Part shown: positions 8,201-16,215 of the stretch, piece after piece
How the letters are laid out: each line of letters starts with the position of its first letter
How positions within the stretch are numbered: position 1 is the stretch's first letter
Virus record (IMG/VR): IMGVR_UViG_3300042456_000074
Location: 1-26,487 of that record
Length of the DNA stretch: 26,487 bases
Strand: one strand, 5' to 3'
Source of the DNA: a virus
Notes under the pieces: model-generated
Database searches by the model: none
What the model was told of the DNA's origin: nothing
What the model saw: only the letters and a program-made list of their open reading frames with translations
Translations under genes and position numbers: made by a program

Positions 8201-11187
8201 GGCGTCGGAGGTTTTGGCGCAGGGGGCTGTTGCGGCAGCGGAGGCGAGGGAGGCGCCGGGGGCTGCTGCGGAGGTGTTGGCGGTGCGGGCGGAGGCGTCG
8301 GGGGCTGCTGCGGAGGGGGCGTTCCAACACCAACACCGGGCGCCCCAAGGACGCGCGCCGCACCAGTGGTCACATCGGCAACGTCTTGCTGACCTTCAGG
8401 AATAACCCTGTCGGAAATTTCAATCAGTCGAGCCAGCGCATTCTGGTCCTTGGGCCCAACACCGAGCAGCTTGCCGATGTAGCGCACAAAGTCGGTGAAC
8501 GCATTACCCGTCTTGGTCGGGATGGTCTTCAGATAGTTCTGGAAGTTGCTATCAGTCAGGCCCCATGCGAGAATCTCGTTGGGGTCTTGACGATAAATCC
8601 TGTACTTCTTACTCCATCCGAGCGTTCCTGCTTTCTCGTCTTCACGCATTCTCTTTGCGATTACTTTAGACAGAGATTTTAAATCTTCAACCGCCTTGCT
8701 TATATTGGAATCAGGCGGAAGCCTATCCTGATACGTGATGCCAAGAGCGGTCACAGCATGAATAAGTTCATGCGCCAGAAACCGCTCAGAGACACCGGGG
8801 TTCTTAAAATCCATACCACCAACAACGACACTCATAGATGTGTTCGATGGACTCCATGCAGCTACGCCGCTCCAAGTTGGATTAAGATAGACTCCGGGAA
8901 CACCCTCCTTGTTCTTAGTCGCAACGCCAATGCCGAGCCGTATCCCGGCCTTCTCGAACTCATCCAAAATGTTTGCAACGCGCGGCATGATGGTGCGAGT
9001 GGTGTCGAGGACCGCAGTCTTACCCAATTGGCGAGCCACCTGCGGCATCGTCTTGCCGCCGATCATCTTCTGAATTTTGGCAGTCGCAGTCTCTGCAGCG
9101 GCAAACTGCTCAGGCGTAATCGGCCCGACGTCATCAATCGGAGTGGCGGATATAGCCCCACTCGGAGGTGTTATATTAATTGGACCGGACGGCGTCTCGA
9201 CAGACGAAGGCGCAACGGCAGCGCGCGCGGCAGGCGCAGATACAACCGGAATAGATTTGCCCTGAAAAAACGCCTCAGTGAAGTTATCCGACGACGCGCG
9301 CCCGCCTTCGCTGACGAGGCTCGAACCAAAATCAAGAATCTTTCCGTCATTCAAAGATCTTGCCCGCTGGCCACTGCTACCAAAGACATGAACTGGAACG
9401 GGTTGATCGCCATTGAGCTCCCGAATCACCATCATGCGATGGCGACCGTCGTGACCGCTGACCTTGCCCGTCTCAAAATCTACATTTAAGAATGGGGAGC
9501 CTACAGGTTTCCCTGAAGAGATCTCCTTGGTGAGATAATCAAGGCTACTCTGCTTCGGCGCCTCCAGATCGGCGGCAAGTTCAAGAAACTTGGACGGCCT
9601 CATCATCGCTGTGAACCCTCTGTAGTCCACATTCTGATTTAAAGGCACCTGACCAATGCCGGATTCCTGATCGAACGTAACAACGCCAACCTGCGAACGC
9701 TTCTCTGTGTTATCGGGAGCCGGCGCAGCGGGAACCACAGGTGCGGGCTCAGTCTCCGCCGCCCGCGCAGATTCGCCACCCTGACGTCGAGCAAACTCAG
9801 CCTCGATCTCAGGCCCAAAGTTTGCCGCATACTGCTGCATCTCAAGATCGCCGGGCGTGTCACCGCGACCTTCGCCAGCAAGATAACGCTCAACGTAAGA
9901 CTGAGGCGTCAACCCGGCAGGCGTTTCAACCGGCGGCGTAGGCGTTCCCCGCGTCGCATCCCACTCCTCACGGGGGACGTACCGAATGCTGCCATCCGGG
10001 CTTTCAATGATTACCAGATCATCTTCAATGATGACGGTATCTTCAGGGCCTGCGATAACAGGGGTGGGGCTGGGGCCAGCCGTAGGCTCAGTAGGAGCGC
10101 CGAAAGGCGTAACCGGGACGCCGGGCTCAGGCTCAGGCTCTCCAGTCGGCGGCGGCGGCTCTGCTCCCGGCTCTGCTTCCGGCCCACGCAGGCCGCTAAT
10201 ACCACCAGCCCCGCCGCCCATCGTACCGCCAAGGATCAGACCAGCAGCCGCGCGACCACCGAGACCCTCCGTCAGAGCGACGTTCGGATCGATGGCCTGA
10301 GCGCCAACATTCTCAGCAACGCCCTGACCAGTTTCCTGAACCAGTTCGGTGCCGCCTTCACGGATAGCGCCCTCAGCACCGCCGCGAACAACGCCACGGC
10401 GCAGGCCGCCTGTCAGCAGCGCGGCTTCAAGACCAAGCGGGCCAGTGGCGGCTGCAATCGGAGCGGCGATGGCGGCAGCGCGGCGGGCTGCGGAAACAGC
10501 GGCAGCCTCAATAGCCTCTTCCGGCGTTGCGCCAGCGGCAATCGCCTCGCGATAAGCAGTGGACCGCGCGACAGCCTCCGGGGGCATCTGCTTCACACGA
10601 TCATAGGTGGTCTGCGCCGCGTCGCCACCAACGATGGCAGCTTCGCCAGTGGCGGCGCCCGCCAGAGCGCCACGCTTTGCTGCCTGCTGGCCAATCAGAC
10701 GCCCAGCCAGAGCGCGACCAGCGAGACCGGCGCCGCCCGTACCAATCATAGCCGGCACCGTCTGAGCAATGCCAGCGGCCAGCGACAGGGGATCGGTGAG
10801 CAGTTCTTTGGCCTGTTGCCCGAAGGCCGCAAGCTGACCTTCCTTCTCGGCCTCTGCCACGCGCTCTGCCTGCTGACGCTGGCGCTCACGGAATGCTTCC
10901 GTCTGGAGCTCTTCGCCGAACTCCTCAACGGCTTTGCCGGCGCGCGTGGAGATGTTATCCATGTCGCCGGTAGCGAGCCCGTAAAGGACACCCGGAAGGC
11001 CAATGACTTGGCTACCGACGCCGCGAACGGCAGCGCCACCTACATCACGGAGGAAAGAGGTTTCAGCTTTCGGAATGCTCGCGGCATTTGCCTGCACGTA
11101 TGCGATGGCGTCCTGTTGGGTTGCCCCTTCAGGTGCGTTCACCTCATACATTGTTCCATCTGGGGATTTAACGCGGAACCTAGGCAT
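5266..11187 (-). CDS. giant polyvalent virion protein, 1973 aa, with zincin motif and LPD38-like region
   Basis: Probably a virion protein delivered with the DNA, in the place where short-tailed phages keep their largest internal (ejection) protein. Architecture: a small N-terminal beta domain (1-40, MPRFRVKSPDG). Then a long Ala/Gly-rich amphipathic region (about 50-330). Then a Pro/Glu-rich linker. Then a ParB-like segment with D580-G-R-H-R584. Then a metallopeptidase-like block with H806-E-L-I-H810. Then a poly-proline hinge (about 953-1025). Then a long C-terminal region resembling large polyvalent protein-associated domain LPD38, with NPDFFVPNIFRDLQSA (near 1423) and a KIPMPYGFGFFPYLATRT block (near 1692). 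The stop is inside the convergent stem-loop. Start ATG 11187 follows TAGGGTCC at 4 nt, 14 nt after the preceding gene. Domain names are from pattern recognition; enzyme activity is unproven. Confidence 0.85.
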   Translation of the reverse strand: MPRFRVKSPDGTMYEVNAPEGATQQDAIAYVQANAASIPKAETSFLRDVGGAAVRGVGSQVIGLPGVLYGLATGDMDNISTRAGKAVEEFGEELQTEAFRERQRQQAERVAEAEKEGQLAAFGQQAKELLTDPLSLAAGIAQTVPAMIGTGGAGLAGRALAGRLIGQQAAKRGALAGAATGEAAIVGGDAAQTTYDRVKQMPPEAVARSTAYREAIAAGATPEEAIEAAAVSAARRAAAIAAPIAAATGPLGLEAALLTGGLRRGVVRGGAEGAIREGGTELVQETGQGVAENVGAQAIDPNVALTEGLGGRAAAGLILGGTMGGGAGGISGLRGPEAEPGAEPPPPTGEPEPEPGVPVTPFGAPTEPTAGPSPTPVIAGPEDTVIIEDDLVIIESPDGSIRYVPREEWDATRGTPTPPVETPAGLTPQSYVERYLAGEGRGDTPGDLEMQQYAANFGPEIEAEFARRQGGESARAAETEPAPVVPAAPAPDNTEKRSQVGVVTFDQESGIGQVPLNQNVDYRGFTAMMRPSKFLELAADLEAPKQSSLDYLTKEISSGKPVGSPFLNVDFETGKVSGHDGRHRMMVIRELNGDQPVPVHVFGSSGQRARSLNDGKILDFGSSLVSEGGRASSDNFTEAFFQGKSIPVVSAPAARAAVAPSSVETPSGPINITPPSGAISATPIDDVGPITPEQFAAAETATAKIQKMIGGKTMPQVARQLGKTAVLDTTRTIMPRVANILDEFEKAGIRLGIGVATKNKEGVPGVYLNPTWSGVAAWSPSNTSMSVVVGGMDFKNPGVSERFLAHELIHAVTALGITYQDRLPPDSNISKAVEDLKSLSKVIAKRMREDEKAGTLGWSKKYRIYRQDPNEILAWGLTDSNFQNYLKTIPTKTGNAFTDFVRYIGKLLGVGPKDQNALARLIEISDRVIPEGQQDVADVTTGAARVLGAPGVGVGTPPPQQPPTPPPAPPTPPQQPPAPPSPPLPQQPPAPKPPTPPPAPPPPPKTPTPPPPPQQPPSAPQPGVVLPKETRAQRYSRKLVDRFERLRVVQSLGQLAAGFEGFYEAARKFDSRAGELMQKFERDFGKKIKEIAREAGFGMNDIDLYLYSKAAPEINADFEMREISRLVRKKDGDPTLMVKVNGTNPNFDMNQRERDWTPDQPRWSHPDPAIDAAILAEYQKTGSPLLSASGISNKDAFEETDQLENGTKGQAWKDIAKVHRDSVKWTLDNDVARGVKSRKIADEMFKAIPHYVPVKGATKPGQSLSDADFALMDDQGDAYEQMMSGGAGFSITKNEWRQRRGRKTLPFSPYGTFVSDVGARIIRGERNRVGQKMMDFFIGNPSNEWRVFSDRNPPRDKNGNPQRPSPFDPNFMIVKRGGDTFYVRINDPLLAKAAKNLNPTQMNAFLEFSNKVTRLLSRSFTTANPDFFVPNIFRDLQSAALNLAADAPGLSKAFRKFARDRKAFRTIAAFEYGRAGGDPNLRKQYEQFKLDGGSVSWAQRETPQEAAARIQDDLKTLDERLKDIKDAKGAKQTIDALWKPTSKSFRAMVGALENTNAIFENGIRFAAYRAALELNMSREQAAMLSREATVDFNRRGEAGALLNALYAFFNAGVQGSVRTARALSNNPFKTGKLSSTQAALLGMMATAATLAAANAAMSDEDDDGKLFWDKIPDYEKERNLIIMNPVDGKTYVKIPMPYGFGFFPYLATRTMDAARRGDDLGAAGIDIVTAALGNFSPVQFSAGNATSSVARAATPTVFKPLTELALNENFMGKPIYNEPFDKGQSYASVARYNTPEGYKEFSQFLNDITGGEGKVKGNLNVPAESFEYLLEFSLGGVTNLAKSLYRTGSEGDAVAAPVVRRLVGQPGKGRNVGEYYEREEKARVVNQQLKDSTGAERRALIEKFPTETSPRIQSALTSTRAAVKKLNEERKRIQNLDIDEGTKAERLEVLRERIDGEFVRFNRVYNQVEQATR

Positions 11188-11201
11188 GCCCGGACCCTAT
11201 A

Positions 11202-12560
11202 TTAAAACTTAATGGCTGACCACCCTGCGCCACCCTTCGTAGCGCCCGCGCTTGCGCCCGGAACCGCAGCCCGCCGACCCGGAGCGGGAGCAGCAGGGGT
11301 GCCGTCCGGCAAACGCATCTCGCCAGCACCAGCCGGGGGACGGCCAAACGTCTTTTCATAAACGCGACGCATGTCTTCTCTGCGCTGGAGAAGTGCCTTG
11401 TATTTTGCGAATTTAGCCGCGTCTATGCTGGTTTTAACACCCTTAGCCTGTTCGTAATCTGCCTTATACTCTTCGAGGGCCTCTTGCATTTTTTCGTCAG
11501 CCGCGATGAAATTTTGCTCGGCGGTGTACTGCTGATTAGCAGTCATTTCGCGCGCCCGATCACTGCCTCGGCGCCGGTTTTCTTCCGCTGATGATCGCGT
11601 CAAATCAAGATCAGCCAGCGCTTCCGCCTCCGCATATTTTGCTCCAACTGCCGCCTTCTTGGCGTTCGCAAGAGCCGTATCAACCGTGGCCTGAGCAGTC
11701 TCCTCATCCACGCCAGCCCTTATCAGGGCAGACTTACGGGCTATTGCCTGTGCTTGCAGCGTGTTCTGGGTATCAATTAAATTCGAAGCGTCGGTGCGGG
11801 CCTTCTCGGAGAGCTCAAGCCGTTTCAACGCCGCCTCATCACGCGCCTCACCAAGCGCCTCAACGCCTTCTTCGTTGGCGCGGCGAGCACTGCCATACTG
11901 CTGAAGCCCGGCCTGCAGACCCCGCGTCAGGGCTTCGCCAAAGCTCTCGCCTCGACGGCCCTGCGCCAGCGCGGCACCGCCAGCAATCAGCGCTTCAAAC
12001 GGCGAGCGTGCTCTGGCTTCCTGAAGAAGCTCTTCGCGACGGCCAAGGCGTTCTTCTCTTTTTGCCAGCGCGGCCAGCATCTCTTCAGGGACGGCGGCAT
12101 TCTCCTGAGCCAGTGCGCGCTGCTCCAAATCCTGAACAAGCTCTTGTTGCGCTCCCAGTCTCGCCTTATCGGCGGGTGAAATCGGCTGCTTGTTCGCGGC
12201 GGCCTCCGCAATAGCCGCCTCCATTTGCCCGAGTCGCGCCTTTGCGGTTTCAAACATCGGGCGAAATTGCGACGGACGCGGAGCCGGCCTCTGAGGCGCG
12301 GCCTGTTCCGGAGCGGGAGCCTCAGCTACCGGCTTAGGCGCAACCAACGGCACACCCTGCTGCATCGGAGCCGGCGTAGCAGGCGTAACCTCACGCGGCT
12401 GTGGGGCCACCACACCAATCGCCGTATCGGGCGCACCAGCGCCACCTGACTCCGCAACTATCTGCTGCACAAGAGCTTCACGACTCAGGCCCTTGCTCTG
12501 CCCAGTCTTGATCAACTCTTCCGCAAGGGCTTGAGCCCGCCTGTAATCCATCACAGCCAT
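11202..12560 (-). CDS. coiled-coil virion protein, 452 aa
   Basis: Probable internal or tail virion protein. Residues 1-45 are helical (EELIKTGQSKGLSREALVQQI). Then comes a Pro/Ala-rich stretch (about 48-100), then a long Ala/Glu/Arg/Gln helical region (about 105-395) of coiled-coil type. A small Gly-rich patch (EALIAGGAALAQGRRGES) interrupts it near 190-205. The C-terminus is Pro/Gly/Ala-rich and ends GAGWSAIKF. No catalytic motif is seen. The start overlaps the stop of the upstream gene as ATGA (12557-12562 region), with AGGATG upstream; a second in-frame ATG follows at codon 4. Its place between the 317-aa protein and the 1973-aa protein fits a set of ejection proteins, as in T7 gp14-gp16. 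That comparison is positional only. Confidence 0.75.
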   Translation of the reverse strand: MAVMDYRRAQALAEELIKTGQSKGLSREALVQQIVAESGGAGAPDTAIGVVAPQPREVTPATPAPMQQGVPLVAPKPVAEAPAPEQAAPQRPAPRPSQFRPMFETAKARLGQMEAAIAEAAANKQPISPADKARLGAQQELVQDLEQRALAQENAAVPEEMLAALAKREERLGRREELLQEARARSPFEALIAGGAALAQGRRGESFGEALTRGLQAGLQQYGSARRANEEGVEALGEARDEAALKRLELSEKARTDASNLIDTQNTLQAQAIARKSALIRAGVDEETAQATVDTALANAKKAAVGAKYAEAEALADLDLTRSSAEENRRRGSDRAREMTANQQYTAEQNFIAADEKMQEALEEYKADYEQAKGVKTSIDAAKFAKYKALLQRREDMRRVYEKTFGRPPAGAGEMRLPDGTPAAPAPGRRAAVPGASAGATKGGAGWSAIKF

Positions 12561-13513
12561 CAGCGTACATCCTTCAGCCAGCCAAGCCCGTGCATCGGGT
12601 GCTTGATGTTGCGCTTACCGTTCTTGACGGGACGCTCAATCTCGCCGCCGTCCTTAAAGCCCTTCTTGCCAAACCCGCCAAGCGCGCCAATCGTACCGAC
12701 AACCGTCGCTGCCGTGCCCAGAGCCGAGCCAAGGCCAGACGTGCCCGGCTCGGTACGGATAGCCGTTCCAGACCCGGATGGCGACGGGGTCCCACCGATG
12801 CCGGCAAACTGCTGCACCTGAGTCAGCGGGAAATCGCGCTGACGCTGGAAGTCCTCATATGCCAGATCAGCTGACTTCTGACCCAGTTCCTGACGCTTCG
12901 CGCCGATGGATTCCAGACCGGTCAATTCGCGCAGGCGCTGGTTCTGGGCAGTCTCGCCCAGCTGCGAATACTGCTGGGCTCCTGTAAGCGCGCGGCTGGC
13001 CTCAGTGCCATACAGATCGGCGCCCGACTTATAGGCATCGGCCATCGCTTCCATCTGTTTGCTCAGCGCCTGAGCCTGCGTATCGCGAATCGCTCGTTGC
13101 GTAAATTCTGCGCTGCGTGAGCCTCCGAACGTGCCTCCACCAACAAACGTGCGATTGATCTGCGGCAGGATGTTTTCAGACAGGTTGCGGGCTGCCGTCG
13201 AGCCGATCCCAGAAATGACGCTCTGGATATATGGGTTCATGTAGCGACCAGCCACGCCCGGATCCGTGAACGAACCGGTGCCGCGATTGACCGCCTCCGT
13301 TGCAGCATTCACGTAGGGCTGATAGGAACCCATGCCCTGCTGGAATAGGTCAAAAGCCTGCTCCTGCTCAGGCTGGAACCCGGCGATTCGAGCCGCCTCA
13401 TATCGCTGATACGGCTGAGACGTTGCGGCGCTGGCACGGCCAAGAAGGTCCTGAGCGTACTGAGTATACCACGCCGGCAGGATGGTCTGTGTCTGGGTAG
13501 TCTGCGTGGCCAT
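12560..13513 (-). CDS. virion structural protein, 317 aa
   Basis: The protein belongs to a type often seen in short-tailed phages, but I cannot name its exact role. Seen are an N-terminal LPAWYTQYAQDLLGRA helix, a RYMNPYIQSVISGI motif (near 90), GGGTFGGSRSAEFTQRA (near 125), and a long Gln/Ala-rich helical middle. The C-terminus is hydrophobic and glycine-rich (TAATVVGTIGALGGFGKKGFKDGG), resembling a membrane-active segment. This could help form a channel during DNA ejection. It overlaps its downstream neighbour as ATGA at 12560 and its upstream neighbour as TAATG at 13513. Cysteine is absent, as is common for virion proteins. Confidence 0.75.
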   Translation of the reverse strand: MATQTTQTQTILPAWYTQYAQDLLGRASAATSQPYQRYEAARIAGFQPEQEQAFDLFQQGMGSYQPYVNAATEAVNRGTGSFTDPGVAGRYMNPYIQSVISGIGSTAARNLSENILPQINRTFVGGGTFGGSRSAEFTQRAIRDTQAQALSKQMEAMADAYKSGADLYGTEASRALTGAQQYSQLGETAQNQRLRELTGLESIGAKRQELGQKSADLAYEDFQRQRDFPLTQVQQFAGIGGTPSPSGSGTAIRTEPGTSGLGSALGTAATVVGTIGALGGFGKKGFKDGGEIERPVKNGKRNIKHPMHGLGWLKDVR

Positions 13514-15954
13514 TACACTGCACCTCCAACAGCCTTCAGCATATCTTCAATCCCACGCTGTGGCTTAGCAATCTTTTTCACGTCTTTGCGTCCAGCACCC
13601 TTACGCACCATTTGGCGCATCTTGTCGAGACGGCGGACGCCTTCATCGGTTGAGCCATCACCAAGATCAGCGACATCCTGCGCACTCCAGACATACTCGC
13701 CGTCCGAGAGCCAAGCCGGGATCTTGTCCTCCTGACCACTGCCGATGCCCTTAACCTCCCCCGGACCCATGTGACCGCCGCCCTTCCGATAAGCGATAAG
13801 GTGGCTTACCATATCGTCGTCGACTTCGCCACCTTCGGCCATGCCGGTAGAAGCTGCAGCGTTAAAAGCAGGTTCCGCCGCCATTGCTTCTTGCAGGTTT
13901 TGTAGCATGATCGGGTTGTTGAGCGCACCAAGAAGGCCGCCCGTTGATTGCATTATAGGCTCCGCTGAAAACCGAGAAGGAGCCGGGGCTGAGGCGGGAC
14001 CTGTATTGAAAAACTGGAACTCGCCTTCCCTCTGCCCGTAGGTGAACGGATCGAAGGTCGCTACGTTGCGCGTTCGGCCAATGCCAGAGCCCGCGCCCGG
14101 AACAGTGTAGCCGGTGCCAAGATCCAGAGGGCCGCCGCCGCCGCCGTCACCGCCAACGGCGTCTGCAAGAGCGCTTGCCAAGGTCAAGCCGGCGGACGCT
14201 TTCTGAAGAGGGGTAAGGCCCTTCTTGTCCTTCTTCTCAGCCTGCTCCTGCTCAAGGGACTTGCCTTGTGGGCTGGTTAGATCAGACACCACGAAATTGC
14301 CAGCAACGGGAGCAAGCAAGTCTGTGGGGCTCAGGGTCGCCGGAAGTTCTCTCTGGCCCGTAACAACGATCTGATTGGGTTCATACACGGTCTTCGTGCC
14401 GGGTAGCTCACTAAGCGGGCTCGCCGCAAGTGCGTCAGGGAGGCGGGTCGGGCGGATACGACTGGTCGCAACGTCAATGAAATCTTCGCCGGGTAGGCTT
14501 ATGTCAACCGGCGGCGTGCCGAGGTTAAGCGCGCCGCCAACACCCGTGGTGAGGACGGTATCAAGCCCAGCTTTTGGCAGCGCGTTATTCGTGACGACGA
14601 TCTCTTTGTCCGCTGGAGTTTCAGCCATCTGCGTAGCGGTTTGACCCGCGACCTCAGCCGGGTCGGCAATGTAACGAATTCCCGCAGGAGCCGCAGCCGA
14701 TGCACCGGCTAAAGGAATATTGCTCGTTGAGCCCCGCAAGCCAGTGACCACCGTGTCGCCGAGGCCAAGCTCGTTATATAGACGCGCCTTATCAAGCGCC
14801 TGCTGGAACGGGTCAATAGACTTGCCGATATTACCCAGCAGAGAGCCGCTTGTAGAGCTAATACCGCTGAGAACGGCGGGGGCAATTTTCGACCCAACAA
14901 CCGTGATAAGACCTTCTTCGGCGGCTTTTTTCGCTGCTTCGCTAATGCCCTGACCAACAGTCTCACCAACAAGCGCGCCCTTCCCGCTGCCAAGAACAGC
15001 GCTCTTAGCACTCCTAAAGGCATCGCTCAGATCGGCGCCCAGACCGCTAACGTCCAGCAGACCTGCAGTGGCACCTGAGGCCAAGCCGCTGATGGCGCCA
15101 GCCTTGAGGGCTTCACCAAGTTTTTCGCCAGTGGCAATACCCGCCCCGCTGCGTCCTATGGCCGAAGTCAAACCTATGCCGGCAGCCTTGCCAAGCATGG
15201 TCTTGGCCGCTGCCTTGCCGAGAAGACCTGCGCCCATGCCAAGGCCGGGTATGACGTTCAACGCAATCGGAACGGCAATCTTAGCGATGTCGGCAACGGT
15301 GCTCCAGCCAGATTTGTTGTACAGATCGCCGCCGAGCGTTGTGATATATAACCCCGTTTCGGGCTCCAGAGCCGAACCGAACTTGCTGTCAGACGGCTTT
15401 TCACTCACCTCCTGAAGCCGCCAGTCAGCCATGCGGCCTTTACTGGCAAGCCCCTCTGCGATGTCCTGCATACGCAGAAACTCTTCAGGAGTGCTGCCCG
15501 ACGCGATGACCTCGCCGTTGTTCTTGCCTGTGAAATCGACGATCTGGTATTGCCTGCCGGGCTGAAGCGTAATGTTGTCAGCAGGCTTTTCACCACGCAC
15601 GTCCTTGGTGTTGGTGGTCATCCACGAACGAATGGTAACAGGCTTTTGCAGGCGCTCCTGCTGGACCTCTAGCTCGCGCTGCTGTGCAAGGCGCGGATCA
15701 CCACCGCGCATGGTGCTGTAACGCTCAGGCTCGCCATCCGGTCCCATGCGTCCGGTGTAGTCATCATCACGGAACGCAGTCGTCGCGGCACTCAAGCCGC
15801 GCACAGGCTGAGACTCTGGCGCCGGCTCTGGCGCACTGATACTAGACGCGTCAGAGGCGCTGACGAACTCACCCGTGTTCGGGTCGTAATAAAGATCGCC
15901 GGATTGATCTTCATAGAGACCCGGCTCTTGCTCGTTATAAAACCGTCGAGCCAT
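13513..15954 (-). CDS. large virion protein, 813 aa, with TonB-box-like motifs and C-terminal LSDGEY domain
   Basis: Probable tail or internal virion protein. The N-terminus (1-120) is polar and acidic. A hydrophobic Gly/Ala-rich centre (about 225-385) could insert in or line a membrane. Three IVVTG-like segments follow: DTVVTGLR (400-407), EIVVTN (451-456) and QIVVTGQRE (528-536). The C-terminal 80 residues hold the phage motif KIPAWLSDGEYVWSAQDVADLGDGS plus a basic tail. That motif recurs in virion proteins of many marine and alphaproteobacterial podoviruses and marks this as a structural protein. The stop overlaps the next ATG as TAATG (13511-13515). The exact role is not known to me. Confidence 0.78.
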   Translation of the reverse strand: MARRFYNEQEPGLYEDQSGDLYYDPNTGEFVSASDASSISAPEPAPESQPVRGLSAATTAFRDDDYTGRMGPDGEPERYSTMRGGDPRLAQQRELEVQQERLQKPVTIRSWMTTNTKDVRGEKPADNITLQPGRQYQIVDFTGKNNGEVIASGSTPEEFLRMQDIAEGLASKGRMADWRLQEVSEKPSDSKFGSALEPETGLYITTLGGDLYNKSGWSTVADIAKIAVPIALNVIPGLGMGAGLLGKAAAKTMLGKAAGIGLTSAIGRSGAGIATGEKLGEALKAGAISGLASGATAGLLDVSGLGADLSDAFRSAKSAVLGSGKGALVGETVGQGISEAAKKAAEEGLITVVGSKIAPAVLSGISSTSGSLLGNIGKSIDPFQQALDKARLYNELGLGDTVVTGLRGSTSNIPLAGASAAAPAGIRYIADPAEVAGQTATQMAETPADKEIVVTNNALPKAGLDTVLTTGVGGALNLGTPPVDISLPGEDFIDVATSRIRPTRLPDALAASPLSELPGTKTVYEPNQIVVTGQRELPATLSPTDLLAPVAGNFVVSDLTSPQGKSLEQEQAEKKDKKGLTPLQKASAGLTLASALADAVGGDGGGGGPLDLGTGYTVPGAGSGIGRTRNVATFDPFTYGQREGEFQFFNTGPASAPAPSRFSAEPIMQSTGGLLGALNNPIMLQNLQEAMAAEPAFNAAASTGMAEGGEVDDDMVSHLIAYRKGGGHMGPGEVKGIGSGQEDKIPAWLSDGEYVWSAQDVADLGDGSTDEGVRRLDKMRQMVRKGAGRKDVKKIAKPQRGIEDMLKAVGGAV

Positions 15955-15957
15955 CTG

Positions 15958-16215
15958 CTACGATCCCTGACTAATCACGTCGTTGAAACGCATCGCCCAT
16001 TCGCGCCAATCGTCGAACTGGTACGCATTGGGAATCCCAAGCCCGGCGAGAGACGCGATACTTGATAACCCAGAGGCCCACTGTTTCCAATCTCTTTCAT
16101 CCATGAGCCGCACGGCAACGCCAAAATCCTCAATGGACGGAAACATGAAGTCCGCCCACTCCACCACGGTGTCAACGATACGCGGGTCGATGGTAGTGGT
16201 GACAATCTTAGCCAT
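15958..16215 (-). CDS. hypothetical small virion-operon protein, 85 aa
   Basis: Small acidic protein rich in tryptophan (VEWADFMF, DWKQWASG, DWREWAMRF) with no signal peptide, membrane segment or recognised domain. It is coupled to the upstream 534-aa gene by a TAATG overlap (16213-16217) and lies 3 nt before the 813-aa gene, so it is certainly in the same operon. It could be a small structural or assembly factor. Function unknown. Confidence 0.7.
   Translation of the reverse strand: MAKIVTTTIDPRIVDTVVEWADFMFPSIEDFGVAVRLMDERDWKQWASGLSSIASLAGLGIPNAYQFDDWREWAMRFNDVISQGS

Noticed and set aside
7989-8682. Alanine/glutamate/arginine-rich plus-strand frames opposite the poly-proline region
   Set aside because: Low-complexity shadows of the proline-rich coding strand; no independent evidence.
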